Source of the DNA: Crotophaga sulcirostris
Taxonomy: Eukaryota > Chordata > Aves > Cuculiformes > Crotophagidae
Direction: 5' to 3'
DNA length: 64,000 nt
Assembly (NCBI GenBank): GCA_013397455.1
Contig: VYZB01000532.1
Location: 534,590-598,589 of the forward strand
The notes under the pieces are model-generated. The model saw nothing but the letters and a program-made list of their open reading frames with translations. It was not told the origin of the DNA and searched no databases. Of this stretch, positions 24,646 through 36,640 are shown one piece after another (position 1 is the first letter of the stretch; every line of letters begins with the position of its first letter). A program made the position numbers and the translations under genes.

Positions 24646-27600
24646 GTGATGGTCCCAGAAATGGGAACTAAATGGATGTGTAAGATACGTAACCTGAAAT
24701 AGACGAAAGGATACTTGTGTTGGATGTGGTCATCTCCATGTCTGAAAACAGTGACATTTCAAAAGGAAAACCCCTGCCTTTGCTCCCTGTAGGCAGTCTT
24801 CTCCCTTTAGCTGTTGTTCTTTTTCTTTGCTAAAATGTATTCCTCCCTGCCCTCCCAAGCCACAAAAAGACCATTTGTCCACCCAACACTGCACAGCCCC
24901 ATCGTGAGACACATAATTACCGAATCCAGTAAAATGTGAAACTCCTCACTGCCAGCCCAGAAAACTGGTAAGAAAACTTTGCCATTGTTGGTCAACATTT
25001 AATTTTTGACATCCATGCCTGAAAACTGAAGGACTATATCCCAATAAATATTCCAATGTCTGCTTCAGTAAGTGGGGAGCTAATGGCATTGCCTTTATAA
25101 ATTTTGATGTTGTTTTGCCCTGTTGTAAGTTAAAGGAGGTGTTCAGACATCATGTGCTCATCAGGAGAAGCAGCTCGATTTTGTGGAGCTGAACCTGGCA
25201 GGTCTGCAGAGGAAAGGGAGACACATGGACCCAGAAGGGGCTTTAGCTGGGCTTTGCTTCCTCTGGGCACTATTTCCATCCCGAAACAGGGGACCACACC
25301 ACTATGGAGCCAGAGCATGGGCTCCAACATGACTTTTCCAGAATCACTCTTTTAAGATATTTTTATTCTGATCTTATTTTTAAGTTGGGGTCTGAAACCT
25401 TTAAATCAGAGGCAATTTTGTTTTCCTAGCTGTCAGCAATATTTTGGCTATTTTAAGAATGTAGGACAGGGTTAAGGATTAGTACCAGCATTTCTTTTCT
25501 GTGTATCAGAGCTGCTTAGCAGTAATTAATTAGGACATTGGGTTTTGTACTCTCGGTTCAGGTCATTTGCCTATGAGCAGCTCAAGCCTTTTACAAAGGC
25601 ACGCTGCATATGTTTCTGGGTACCTTTTTGAGAGAAGATTTAAATTGGCCGGATGAATAATACTTTGCTACAAGTGTTTTGCCCTAGGCAAAAAAGGTTT
25701 TCTTCATATTATCATTGCCTGGAGCTGGAATCCTCAAGCTTGATGTGACTGGTGTTATACTGTCACATGGCAATGATGTAAGAACAGGAGCTCTCTGTGT
25801 CAGACAAATCTGGATTTAGGGGAATTATAGCAGATGTTGCAAAATGGCAACAGTTTAGCAAGTTCCTTTCATCCCTCGGTTGGGAGGCAGGTCCACAAAG
25901 TACACCCAGACAGAGAAGAATGTTATCTTTGATCCCTTTCACTCCGGGCAAGGAGGCTCCACCCGATGAGGGATGCAGTGAGCCTGGAAATAAAAATAAA
26001 TTTACAGTAGCTGTTTGTTTTGCAGTATGGAAATTGGTCATTATTTATTCATGCTGTTTGCCCAGATACGTATAAAAGATTTTTATCGTGAGGTAACATG
26101 TATTGTGCACTATAAACAGATTAGAACACTCAATATTAGGATTAATGGCACAGAAAAACACTTGGAAATTTGTGCATGGTTCAGTTACAAGAAAGACTTG
26201 GAGCTCCTCTCCACCACACACACACGGACGGCAGTGCAGGCGTAGTTTCATGCCGGGGAGAGGAGGAAGGAAGGAAGGAATATTGTTGCCTCTGACACAG
26301 TGATGGAAAGTAAAAGGTTATACATTATGTGATATCACATCAATTTTATCACATCACTTTTTCAGGGAAGAAACTTGAAATTCATCTGCTTTTCCTTTGT
26401 TTGGGTAAACAGCTTGTTTATACCTATGTAGAAACCGAACACATGATGACAACGTGACAGACCCAGTTTACAACAAGAAAGCACCACCTGTGGTGAACAA
26501 AACACACCAGTGTAGGATAAACAGTAATTCTTTTCATGAGTTTAAATCTGATTGGAATTTGATCAGAATTTGCAGGATTTTTCTTAAATTGGTCGGTTCA
26601 TTAAAAAAATAAAATCAAACAAACAACAAAAAAAACCCCAACAAAATCCATTTGGTGACAAGCACAAAACCGTCAACCTTTGATTAGGTTTTAATAAAAA
26701 AATCCTTCCTACCACCTGACAGTATCATGGACTCAGCAATGTACGGCACGGACACATCTGCTCGTGCTGTATGGATGGAGCACAACCCTCTTAGCCAACA
26801 TGCTCATGGACACAGCCACACTACCCAAAACCATCTTACCCCATGCATCCTCGGGCAGTCGTACCCAGGTCGTATCCCTGGCAGAGCTGAATCGGAGGGT
26901 TTCAAGCACATGCACAATAGCAACTGTTTCGTATCAAGGTCTCCCTTGTCTGAGCACACAACATTCATTTTTAAGATCAGAAGCTCAACTGGGTTCAGTT
27001 CAGGAAGGTATTTAAGGGCATGTTTTCATTTAAATATTGGAGTCACGACGCTGTGCTGCAGGTTATACACAAGCTTAAAATCTACCCATCCTTTCATACC
27101 TGCCTGAATTTGGGTCTAGCCCTGCATATGGTACACCATACCTGATCCATATAGGAGATATTGATGGAGAAGTCAATGTCAATCTTCTGCCTGCAGTCAA
27201 TCTGATTCCCTCACATAGGTGAGATGTGAACAAGACCAAGCTGAGAGACAGCCATTATGTCCACCACCCATATTTGTGGCCTTTTTGTGCAATCTTAGAG
27301 AAAGCAATGACAAGCAGTTTTGCCCACAGGAGAACAAAGACACCCTTCTTCATCTCCATGCCCATTTTGGATGCCCCAAGCTAGAGGAGACCACAAGCAA
27401 CCAGGCTAGGATGACTCCGACACCCTCTTGTTTCTATCTCTGCACTGGCCTGCACCCGGATTTGTCTCCTACCCTGGTCCTCCAGGTCAAAGTGATGTTT
27501 TCAATGCAACGTCCTAACTTCTGTCACTGCAAAGGAAATGCTTGCCCTCCTCTGCCCAATAACTGCTTGCACAGGCACTTCTGCCCAGAGGGAGCACCAC

Positions 27601-27997
27601 AGAGCCCATGTCAGCAGCTCCTGGTCCATGCAAGTAGCAAACTTATTGGGCAGGAGGCCATTGGGGTGACCTTACAACGCCATATTTACTTCTGTATGAT
27701 GTCTTCTGCGTTCTTCTGTAGAACCAAAACCCTACAAGTGAAAGGCTGCAATGAACATTCTTCCAAATGCATGACAGCATGGTTCAATCAAAGCCTTTAA
27801 TTGTTGCTACCAGGCAAACATCAACTAAAGCAGCTCAATGACACAATCATGGCATGTCCAAAAAACCACCACAGCGCGCAACAGTCATAGGCCAAAACTG
27901 GTCTCAGCATTAGGGTCCCAGCCCAGTGTGCTGGGAATTGAGGTGTTATAAGGAAAACATGGGATCAGCACACATTCCCATTCAAGATGCCTAATCT
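24646..27997. other. Gene-free sequence with the longest open frame
   Basis: No transposon is recognised. A (GGAA) microsatellite of about four units lies at 26263-26280 after a short CA run at 26216-26224. The longest open frame of the window (193 codons, 27219-27800, plus) is here. It is Cys- and His-rich but matches no family I know, has no strong start context and is probably chance. Confidence 0.45.
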
Positions 27998-28250
27998 TGT
28001 CTACACTCAAAATGGTACTGGCTAAAATTGGTTTTCAATTGATTTAAGTTCACTGGCACAAAGCCCTGTGTAGACATTCTTAAATGGGTTTAAAAATGGC
28101 TTATCAATTTAGCTTAAGACACTTAGTAGCTAAACTAAGCTAAATCGGCATAAGCCAGGTTTAAATTGATTTATGATGTCCACAAAGAGTTTTGCACTGG
28201 TTTAACTAAATTGCTTTAAAAACACACCGCCACTTTAGCCTTCAAAAGTG
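27998..28250. mobile_element. Ancient foldback (MITE-like) element remnant
   Basis: The sequence is an imperfect palindrome. The arm at 28098-28116 (GGCTTATCAATTTAGCTTA) pairs with 28136-28156. Further out, TGTGTAGACAT pairs imperfectly with ATGTCCACA near 28166-28175, and CACTGGCACAAAG near 28051 pairs with TTTGCACTGG. The exact inverted pair TGTCTACAC (27998-28006) and GTGTAGACA (28068-28076) is also present. Words of the TTTAAAC / GTGTAGACA type recur in amniote DNA-transposon remnants, from memory. No transposase is present. Confidence 0.55.
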
Positions 28251-31200
28251 AGTGCCTACAAGTGTAAGGATTTAGGGTAAATGTCTTTAAAAGTGCCTAA
28301 ATATCCGAGGAGCTTATACCCCCTTTTCCTCAACAGACTTAGTCTTTTCGAAACCAGAAACTATCTTTTGAAAATGCTACTCCAAAGTCCCCCCCAAAAA
28401 AAAAAAAAAAAGGAAAAGGGCCAGATCTTCCATGAGGTAAAGTAGGGAGATATCCCATTTTACATCAATTGGAGGAAAGCCAAGACTTCCCTTAATTTTT
28501 TAAAAGGAAAGCAAAATTGCCTGAAACCCCAGGCAATTCAGGGGCTTATGTTACATTTTTCTGCCAGTTGTTTTTTTCTTAACCTCATTAGGTATAGGTC
28601 TTACATATGATACACGTATATTCAAATCATCACGTTGCTCTTCTCAGCATCCCTGCACACTACAGTAATTCAAGCTTTTATGTTGACATGCATAGACGCA
28701 GTTTGGAAGATATTTGAGTGTTTGTAGTCACATCTGTTGTTTTCTCTCTTAATGATTTGCAGTTAGCCAAAATAATAGAAAGCAGGCGGAGTTTTTTAAT
28801 ATTGGCTTGCTTCACATGAGCCTATTTTAGACAAAATGTTTATTCTGTGGTGCTCCTGCTAGCTCTCAAAATTCATGTATCTATATGTATTTGAGTATTT
28901 TGCTTGACTAGGCACAAATTATGCTCACAACTGGAAATATCACAAGTGTAAATAATTTGGAGATGTAAGTGTCTGAGTGAAACTCATGTAAAAGCTATTT
29001 GTTTTATGGATTTTGATCTCCAAAGTTTAAAATATGAGCAAACTTTTCATTAAGGGTTTTACCATTTGTTTGAACACTCCTGTAGTAATTGGAAATGCAA
29101 CAATTGTTTAAAAGTGGCATTGTCCATGAAAAGATTTAGTGAGGGATGAAGAAATTTCTTGAACCTAAAGACATAATCTGGTGATCCAATTCTCCCCACT
29201 GTGTCCATTCCCGTGAAACTCCATTTACTTTCTCCTATCCGTCACCAGCTCCCCCGCATCCCACCTAGCCAATCCTCTAGGTTTCCCACATTGTTTCCTC
29301 TTTTGTCTTTTCAGTCCAAACAGAAGAACAACAGACAAGGTTTCGAAGGGCAGGGAGCATCAGGGGCTGGAAGAGAATGGCTAAGATGAGGGTCAGAGTC
29401 CTAGCCCTACTGCCAACAGTTACTAGGGTTTGTGCTGCCTGGCTGGGCAGTGTTCAAAGACTTTGCTGGGCTTTGTTCCACTGTGTAGGGATTAGGCCTG
29501 GCGGTCTGAGAATTTGCCTTCTAATTAAAAAGGATAAAAGATAGAAGTAGCATTAGACTAAAACATAGCAGTGATACTTCACAGGCTTTTTTTTTTTTGG
29601 CTTTTTTTTTTCAGTCACAAGACAACGCACGAAGTTGTCAGGTTGTTTTATTCCTTTTGTTTTCTATGTGTATGAGAAAAAAAATCTTAATAAAGAGAAG
29701 GGAGGAGGAAAAGTTTGGAAACTCTTCACAGCTGCTCCAAATGGTGAGTGAAGGCTGAATTTCTGTGTGCACTGTGACAGTTTTGCTCGTTGACTATTGC
29801 ATTTATCGACAAGGATTACACCAGCTCCCTATCACATCCTGTAATGCTGTACCAAAAGGTGAGGGAATTCCCCACGTCATCCTCCCTGGCCAAAGGAGTC
29901 TACAGGAAGCCTGAATTTCTTTTGCAAAGCCTTTCCTTTTTTTTTTCCCTTGCGCTTAGCCCTCATTAGGGACACTCAACACCAGCCACAAACCCTCCCC
30001 TCAAATTAAGCAGGACATATTATTCTACCCGTGCAATGTGAGAAACGCCAGAGGCCACATCTAGATGGCCATTGCTTGTAGCACCGCTTTAATTACGCTT
30101 AAAAAAATCATGTGTTTCTAGCAGGAACGGGAAGGCCAAATCCCCTCAAGCTGTTACTCGTGTGAGTAATCCCATCTCTTGCAAAAGCCCTATTCAGGGC
30201 AGCCGCCAAGATCCAGCCCCACGCAGGACGGTGAGGACGGGCGTAAATCCAGGGTCTGCCAGCTCAACAAGGGCCGTTGGAAGAAATCCCTGCCATTTAC
30301 AACTTGATCTGCCTTTAAAAACATCCTCCAAAGCCGTACCAGGGGCAGGGGGAGCGGTGGTGTTTTGGGGTGGCTCTGTCGACTTCCCAGGATGACCGCT
30401 CTTACCCTAAGAGAGAAGCTGAGGTGAGCAGTTGCGTAAGGGCCGCTGGTGAGATTGTATTAATTACTTTTCAGAAGGAAAGGAAAAAAAACAAAAGTGG
30501 GGGTAGGAGTTTGGTGGAAGGCTTGAGAGGCTTTCAAAGCTGCCGAGCTTGGGTTGCAGGCAAGGATAAAGGAATGCCCTTTTGTTCCCACACATCTCCC
30601 GTTACGTCACGATGAGCCCAATTTCTTCTGAATACTGGCTGACTTTGCACATAGTAAATAATTCAGAAGAGACAACAGACCAGGTGAAAATGATTCACAG
30701 AGAGTCATTGCACTTCATCATATAGGATCCTAATGGGAAAGTATTTCTCACAGGAAAGCTTTTTCATTCGTTAAAATTTTTGCATTTTTCCTCAGAGCCA
30801 GTAAAGATCTATTTGTCCTGCACCATAGCATGAGAAGAAGGGACTTACAAGCACCACTTTGGCAAAAATGTTGTTGTCTTTAATAAAAATAAGCGCTGTT
30901 AGACTCCTGTGAGTTAGCTCGAAAGCAATACTAATGTGGTAAATTATCCCATCGATTTTAGGCAGGGTTCTTCATTGATTTTTGCTTAAAAAAATGCTTG
31001 TATGATACAGCCCATGGTGGCTAACTTCTTAATATCAGTGCATTTGTGAAAGGTTAGAAATGGGCTTCTGTTTCTGCCATTTTCCTGAGTTTTAAGGACA
31101 TGGAAATTTAATAAAACGTAGGTGCTGTTTTCTGGATATCAGTGTTTGAAATGAGACCTGCTCTTCCTTGATGGATTTAGAAGCAAATAGATTCAACATC

Positions 31201-33139
31201 CCCGCAGGACAATATTCCCAGCTCCCTCCAGGCCTGTAGTCAGCTCCTTTCTGCCTCCACCCCAGAGAGCCAGATGCAGGATCAGGCTATGCTTTGGCGC
31301 TGCAAACCCTCTTGTACTGATTTATGCACTTAATGTCATTTCAGAGAGGCCGAAGCAAAGGCAAAGATCCCCCTCCCATTTTGTGTCCCAGAGAACTGGT
31401 AATAACTGGGAAGAAATTCCCAGTTTGCCCCATAATGGGGATAATTTGGAAGGACCTCGCTAGCTTTTTTGGCTGGTTTTTTTTGGTGAGGAGCAGGGAT
31501 GAAAACCCTTCAGAGAAACAGTGCTTGGCTGCGGTGCTTCCAGACTTCCCCGCGCCTCCTCCTTCTCCTCGGGCGCTGCTCTTTCCGCAGGGCTTAGCCT
31601 GTTCCCCGAACACAAACTCGGTGAAGGATCCTACCATCTATTTTCTATGCAGGAGGAAAAAAATATTCAGGGCATAAAGACGGCTACCGTACTTTTTTAA
31701 ATACAGAATTTGAGAAGAAATAAGCCAAATCTATTTCCCTGGCGTGTTAGAATCCCTTAGCAGGGGCTCAGTCGTCTTGAACGCCCCAAGAGAGGTGCGC
31801 GTACGAGTGCTATTTCTCTACTACTCTTCACTTATTCACCAAAGGAAGGAGACAATCTGAGGGGGCTTTATATTTGAAAGAACGTTCCTAATATTTGCAT
31901 TATCATCAACAAAAATATTTTTAAAGGCCAAACGAATATTCATTTATATTTATTTGCTTAATCTAATGATCTATTGTGATTCTCCCTTTCATCTATTCTT
32001 CCCTTGATGAGTGTGTGGCACTCCCATTAAGATTAATAGCGGTTTCACATGCACAGTCAGGGGAGATTAGACCCCTGCCCCGGCCTCCTGCCAGCCCCAT
32101 GTATGTCTTTGGATTCAAGCTCCGAACCCTCACTGATGTCAGTGAAAGCACCATGTGTACAAAAAGGCTCAATCCTGCCTGGTGCTGAGCATCCTCCCAG
32201 CCAGCCGAGACATTTAGAAGCAGCAGGGCACAGCATCTCCCCAAACACATTTATTATGCCATAAAGTCCAGGACTGCCTGGGGAGCATATGTTTATGTGG
32301 GGTCACTGTTTCTGTGAGCACGAGGGGGGATTTTTGTGACAGAGCAGTCTAGAATGGCATATGGGGACCAGTGTGGGGTGCACTGGAACCATTTTCCGGT
32401 AAAATAAATCACACAAAACCTGCCTCTGAACCCGCACATTGTCATCCTTCTACGCAAAGTTAACTCCATGTACAGAAATTACATTTTGTGACCATTTTGC
32501 TTCTTCCTGGGCATGCAACATGAAATACATCTGCCGTCACCCAGACTGGCCCGGAGATGTATTTGAGCAACTAAGCCTTGAAAAATAAATATATAATAAA
32601 TCGTGCTCCTCTACCAGACAGGGGTGCTCCAAAGCCCTGGCATAAGATCTCCCCCCCCCCACCTTACCCCACTTCAGTGGGTTTTGGAATAAGATCTTTT
32701 TTCCAGAGGCATGAGAAAACCTTTGTTTTTTTGCAAGCTGCGGTCCCAGTCTTGCAAGCATTTATGCTTTTGATAGGCAAAATGCCTTTGAGTAGTTCTG
32801 GCACAAAATACTGCTCAGAGGTATAAAGCTTTGCAGCACCTGGGTGGACGAGGTTTGTGTTGTGTATAGGGCCTGATTTAAGAAAATATATTTTTCTTTT
32901 GCTATCTGATGAATTTGTATCATATTTTCATTTGCAGGAGTTTACCAATATCTCCTATTACACCCTAATCCTGACCTCATCAGAGTGTGCACTCCAGCTA
33001 CCTCAGTCCTTGTACCACGGAAGATTTTCTCCTCCTGTTTCCATGGTTCACGATATATCCTGGAAAAGAAGGATTTACTAATTGTTAGAGAAGAGGGCTG
33101 AGCCACAGCCTCCGTGTGTGATGTTCTGAAAGTTACCAA
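28251..33139. other. Repeat-poor gene-free region
   Basis: No CR1 copy is seen. A C7-A16 tract lies at 28389-28411 and T runs near 29587 and 29938. The segment 30140-30215 has TTACTCGTGTGAGTAATCCC, like a widespread palindromic amniote repeat, but it is too short to be sure. The GC-richer part 31540-31620 has several CpGs but is too short for an island. Confidence 0.45.
31840..31990. other. Possible conserved non-coding element
   Basis: Repeat-free AT-rich block containing ATATTTGCATTATCATC (octamer-like), ATATTCATTTATATTTATTT and TTAATCTAATGATC. It follows a GC-richer stretch. Enhancer-like by composition only. Confidence 0.25.
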
Positions 33140-33285
33140 CCCAGCCTCATGCCTCAGTTTCCCAAAGCATACCAAGTATGTGGTGATACCTTTGGTTTTT
33201 CAGCAGTACCATAAGAAGTAAGTGAGACATTTATAAAGCTTTTTGAGGCAGACTTGTGTGAAGAGCGTATCTATAAAGTGACGTT
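33140..33285 (+). repeat. MIR-like SINE remnant
   Basis: Contains 'catgcctcagtttcccaaag', the hallmark MIR word, followed after a gap by 'acatttataaagctttttga' and 'gagcgtatctataaagtga', matching the MIR 3' order (AAAGCGCTTTGAGA ... GCTATATAA). Diverged; boundaries approximate. Confidence 0.65.
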
Positions 33286-33404
33286 TGTCATCATCATAGA
33301 CACCATCATAGTGGTGTTTATCACTACTTCCAATATTCATCCGGACTTTTAATTAGCAGCACTTACTGTTACTAATTTCTACTGCCCCAAAGCACTGAAA
33401 AATG

Positions 33405-33490
33405 CTAAGATCCAGCCAAAGTGATGTGCCCGAAGTCAGACATAAAGAGTGAGGAAGAGCCAGAAAGTGAGCAGGAGTCAGAGGCTAGCA
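33405..33490 (-). repeat. MIR-like SINE remnant, opposite strand
   Basis: Reads 'gtgatgtgcccgaagtcaga', 'gaggaagagccagaaagtga', 'gcaggagtcagaggct', the reverse complement of the MIR core (CTTGCCCAAGGTCACAC ... GCAGAGCCAGGA ... CTGACTCC). It lies about 120 bases from a plus-strand MIR, so the two are separate insertions. Confidence 0.55.
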
Positions 33491-34810
33491 TGGAAACTGC
33501 AACACCATCTGTCCTCTCGGCTTGCTCGAAAAACGTTTCACAATTAGACTATAATTGAGTATATGACATTGTTTTCCTGCATTGTATTCAGGTTTCATTC
33601 TCACTTCTTGTAATGACCTCGTTACTGACTTGTAGGCCTTCCATTTAGAGCTTCTGCATCTTCCATAACACATAGCCTACATGTAGGCTATAAATTTTAT
33701 ATTTGTGTCGTGCTATCTTTACCACAGTATCTATCATATATTATCATACACTGGATAATCATGTCCTGCCAATATTTACAGGTATGTTTGAATGTAAACA
33801 TTTCCAAAACTCCTATTTAAATATGACTACAGTTGTTTACAGTATCAGGCACTAAATCTATTTCATTGATTAGATAGATATGAGTAAATGATGAATATGT
33901 ATGTTTATCAAATGCCGCCTTGAACGTTTGTATGACAGTATGTCTTCTTTGGATTTTCTAATTAATAATAATAAAAATAAAAATATTTAATTGCTGCAAT
34001 TATGGTTATGGCTTATGAGATGTTTTAGTAAGGGGAAATAATCTGTAGAATTTCAACTATCTCAGTAAACGCTTAAAGCATGTATTTTAATCTCTCCAAG
34101 ATCATCATCCTTGTTCTAAGATTGAGTTCCTAAAAAGCCTGTGTTGTGATTTGCTTTTATTTTCATTTTTGGCTTAAGCAATAGGCTTGAAAGTGGCAGC
34201 TCTGAAAACAGATTTCTTTATCCAGAAGCCAGTTTGGAGAGCGTCCACACAGGCTGCTATTCTAAGGCACGATTTCGAAGACTGCCATCTCTACGATGGC
34301 ATATGAGATGTAATTTAGTCTCTGTGTTAATTTAGCCCAGGGTCTCTCCTGAACAGAGAAGACCGGCCGTGCCAAATTCTGTTAAACTAGGGATGGTGCT
34401 TTTGTGATACGGACAACTGTCTACCAGGGATTGAGCTCAGACCACCAAACTACTTTCATTTAGATTCTCAATTTAGTCTTGAACCAAGGTCAGAAGGTAA
34501 ATAGCCAGGGCTTTATCTTCCCAGCCAAGCCCCTAGTAGAGGGTCTCTTTGAAGTAGAGTGTGATCACTGGTGTTTTCAGAACTAATGTCCAAGGCAGTG
34601 ATGTATAATACATTGACTTCCATTTTACATCTGCTGGTATGATCGCAGGTTAATTTAAGTATGGTTTCCTGACAAAGGAGGGTTTCTACCCAGCTCTAGT
34701 CTTAAAATCAAATCTGAAATTAACTCAAGACGCCCTCTTGAAACTACTCCCTCCCCAAAACATATATATATAAATTATTATTTCCCCACTGCTTTGAATG
34801 CCAATTGCTT
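33491..34810. other. Gene-free AT-rich sequence
   Basis: No gene is seen. Includes a perfect 20-base palindrome at 33672-33691 and an A/T-rich AAT-type run near 33960-33990. The TAAT-rich texture from 33690 to 34200 could be regulatory, but nothing specific is seen. Confidence 0.45.
33672..33691. repeat. Perfect 20-base palindrome
   Basis: ATAGCCTACATGTAGGCTAT equals its own reverse complement over all 20 bases, with no spacer. No factor is assigned. Confidence 0.75.
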
Positions 34811-34890
34811 TGGGCCCAATCCTGCTCTTACTGAAGTCAATGGCACCGTTCACATTCACTTCAATGAGTAAGGCAGTTTGAAGATGCTCC
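34811..34890. mobile_element. Short palindromic MITE-like remnant
   Basis: The left half (CTGCTCTTACTGAAGTCAATGG at about 34822-34843, quoted here only as the pairing segment's key words CTGC, TTACT, GAAG, CAATGG) pairs imperfectly with the right half containing CACTTCAATGAGTAAGGCAG. A GGGCCCAATCCTGC start is typical of old amniote palindromic repeats, from memory of family texture. Age and family are unsure. Confidence 0.4.
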
Positions 34891-36249
34891 CTATGTCAGC
34901 TGGTGTTTGTGGCTGCATATCCTCCATCCTCCAGACGGTCAGAGGGAAGGAGATTTCCATTTTCAGGGACAGTGGCTGCCATGACACAGCGATAATGGTT
35001 TCTGGTGGCAGGTACCACTGTGCAGGCAGGCTCTACACTCATCACTTAAGCCAGAAAACTTGAGCACAGGGACATATTTGTGGTATCTGGAGATGCTATT
35101 TTAGGAAGTCCCATGACCTTCCTTCTGTGCCCTCCCCCCCATTCACTTCTACCAGTAAAGTTGGGGTCAATTTAAAGATCTAACCCTGAATGTTCCTGCA
35201 AATTTATACTAAGGTCAGCTCCCTAATCCACCTTACATCATTGCACTGCAAATAGTTGTGCCAGCACAGGCACAGTCCTGGGCAAGGCACAGTGAATAGT
35301 TGAATGTAAGGAGAAGAGGGCCACCAAAGACCCTACATCTTCCAACCATGCCCCAAAAGTCCTAGATTGATTCCCCTTCCCAACCGTGTGCCATGATGGC
35401 CACACTCCATGCACTTACTCATCAGAGCAATGCGACCATTCTCCTCCTGATGGCCCCTTGCACGTGGTATTGCTGCTTCTGGCCCAGGAGGCCTCTGAGA
35501 AGGAACAGACCACATTACTGTGGTGCATCTCAAAGCTGGGGACAAGAGAGGCTTCATACACGTTCCTGGCACCAAAAAATCTGTAGGGCAATCTTTCATG
35601 CTGATAGAAATGTCTCAGAGATATCTACCCCATGGTGACATGCTTCTAGCCAGAGCTAAGCTATTGCTGGCATTGGTAGCACGTTTGTTGCCATGTGTCA
35701 GCCCACCTCACCTTGAGTTGTTTCTCCACATCAGCATCCCCAGGTGTAGGCTCAGAGCTTACATGAAAAGGAAGGGGATTTGCTGCCATTTTGCCTTTAG
35801 TATTCATATTTTGCTGTGAAGGGCTTCTATAGAAGTGGATTTGTATCAAAATATCCCTTTTTATCAAAGATTTTAATTGAATACACCTGAAAAATCTTTC
35901 TTTTTGTGCCACAATTTCTTGACTAAAATAAAGCCAGCCTTCACCTGATTAACTCTGAAGTTTTATGGCTAGCCAAGAATTGGACTAGAAAGGAAATAAA
36001 GCCCTGAAAATTCTGGCTACTGAGCATAGGCACGGATGTATGCCATGCAACACCCTCTGTCCCCTGCACCCAAATATTTGATGGGCAAGTTGTGACATCA
36101 CATGGCATGAAATTTTGCTGAATTCAAAGAGATATGTTTACTTTCCTGTAGTAATACTGCTGAATGCACTGTAAGAGATGGGAAAAGTAGGTTTCTGTGC
36201 TGATGCATCCAAAAACCAGATAATTTTGCAATACACAATGAATCTACAG
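34891..36249. other. Gene-free unique sequence
   Basis: No repeat or gene is recognised. Overlapping open frames around 35333-35912 on both strands have no known motif. Confidence 0.45.
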
Positions 36250-36640
36250 GAGAACAAGGATGGAAAGGACATCAAGAAGCCACCTAGTCCATTCCTCTGC
36301 CCTAGGGCAGGGTCATCTGTGTATTTCAGACTGATGTTTGTCGAACACAGAGAGGAAAGACTTCATGACCCCTTCAGGCAGTCTGTCCCAGTGCTGCACT
36401 GTCTCTATTTGTGGGGAGTGTTCCCTAATATCTAAGTTGAACCTCAGGGCTGCACCTGATGCCCTTTCCTTCTTGCCCTAACCTCCTGCCCCTTTGGACA
36501 TGGAGAACAGACTCAGCCCCCTGCCAACAGTTTTGTACGTGTTTGACAGATGCTGTCATCTATCCCTTCATGACTCTCTGCTCCAAGTTAAACTCACTGA
36601 GACCTTTTCAGTTCTGATCCTCTGCTCTGGTGTAGCCATG
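36250..36640 (-). mobile_element. Old CR1-group LINE fragment
   Basis: Reverse-complement CR1 wording of an older type: 'ccacctagtccattcctctg', 'ggcagtctgtcccagtgctg', 'tgttccctaatatctaagtt', 'ggacatggagaacagactca', 'tctgctccaagttaaactca'. This version is shared by turtle, crocodile and bird genomes as far as I recall. It is more diverged than the other copies, and the left end lacks a clean tail. Similar text may extend beyond 36640. Confidence 0.75.

Noticed and set aside
31540..31620. Possible CpG island or promoter
   Set aside because: Locally GC-richer with a few CpGs but under 100 bases, with no transcript or initiator evidence.
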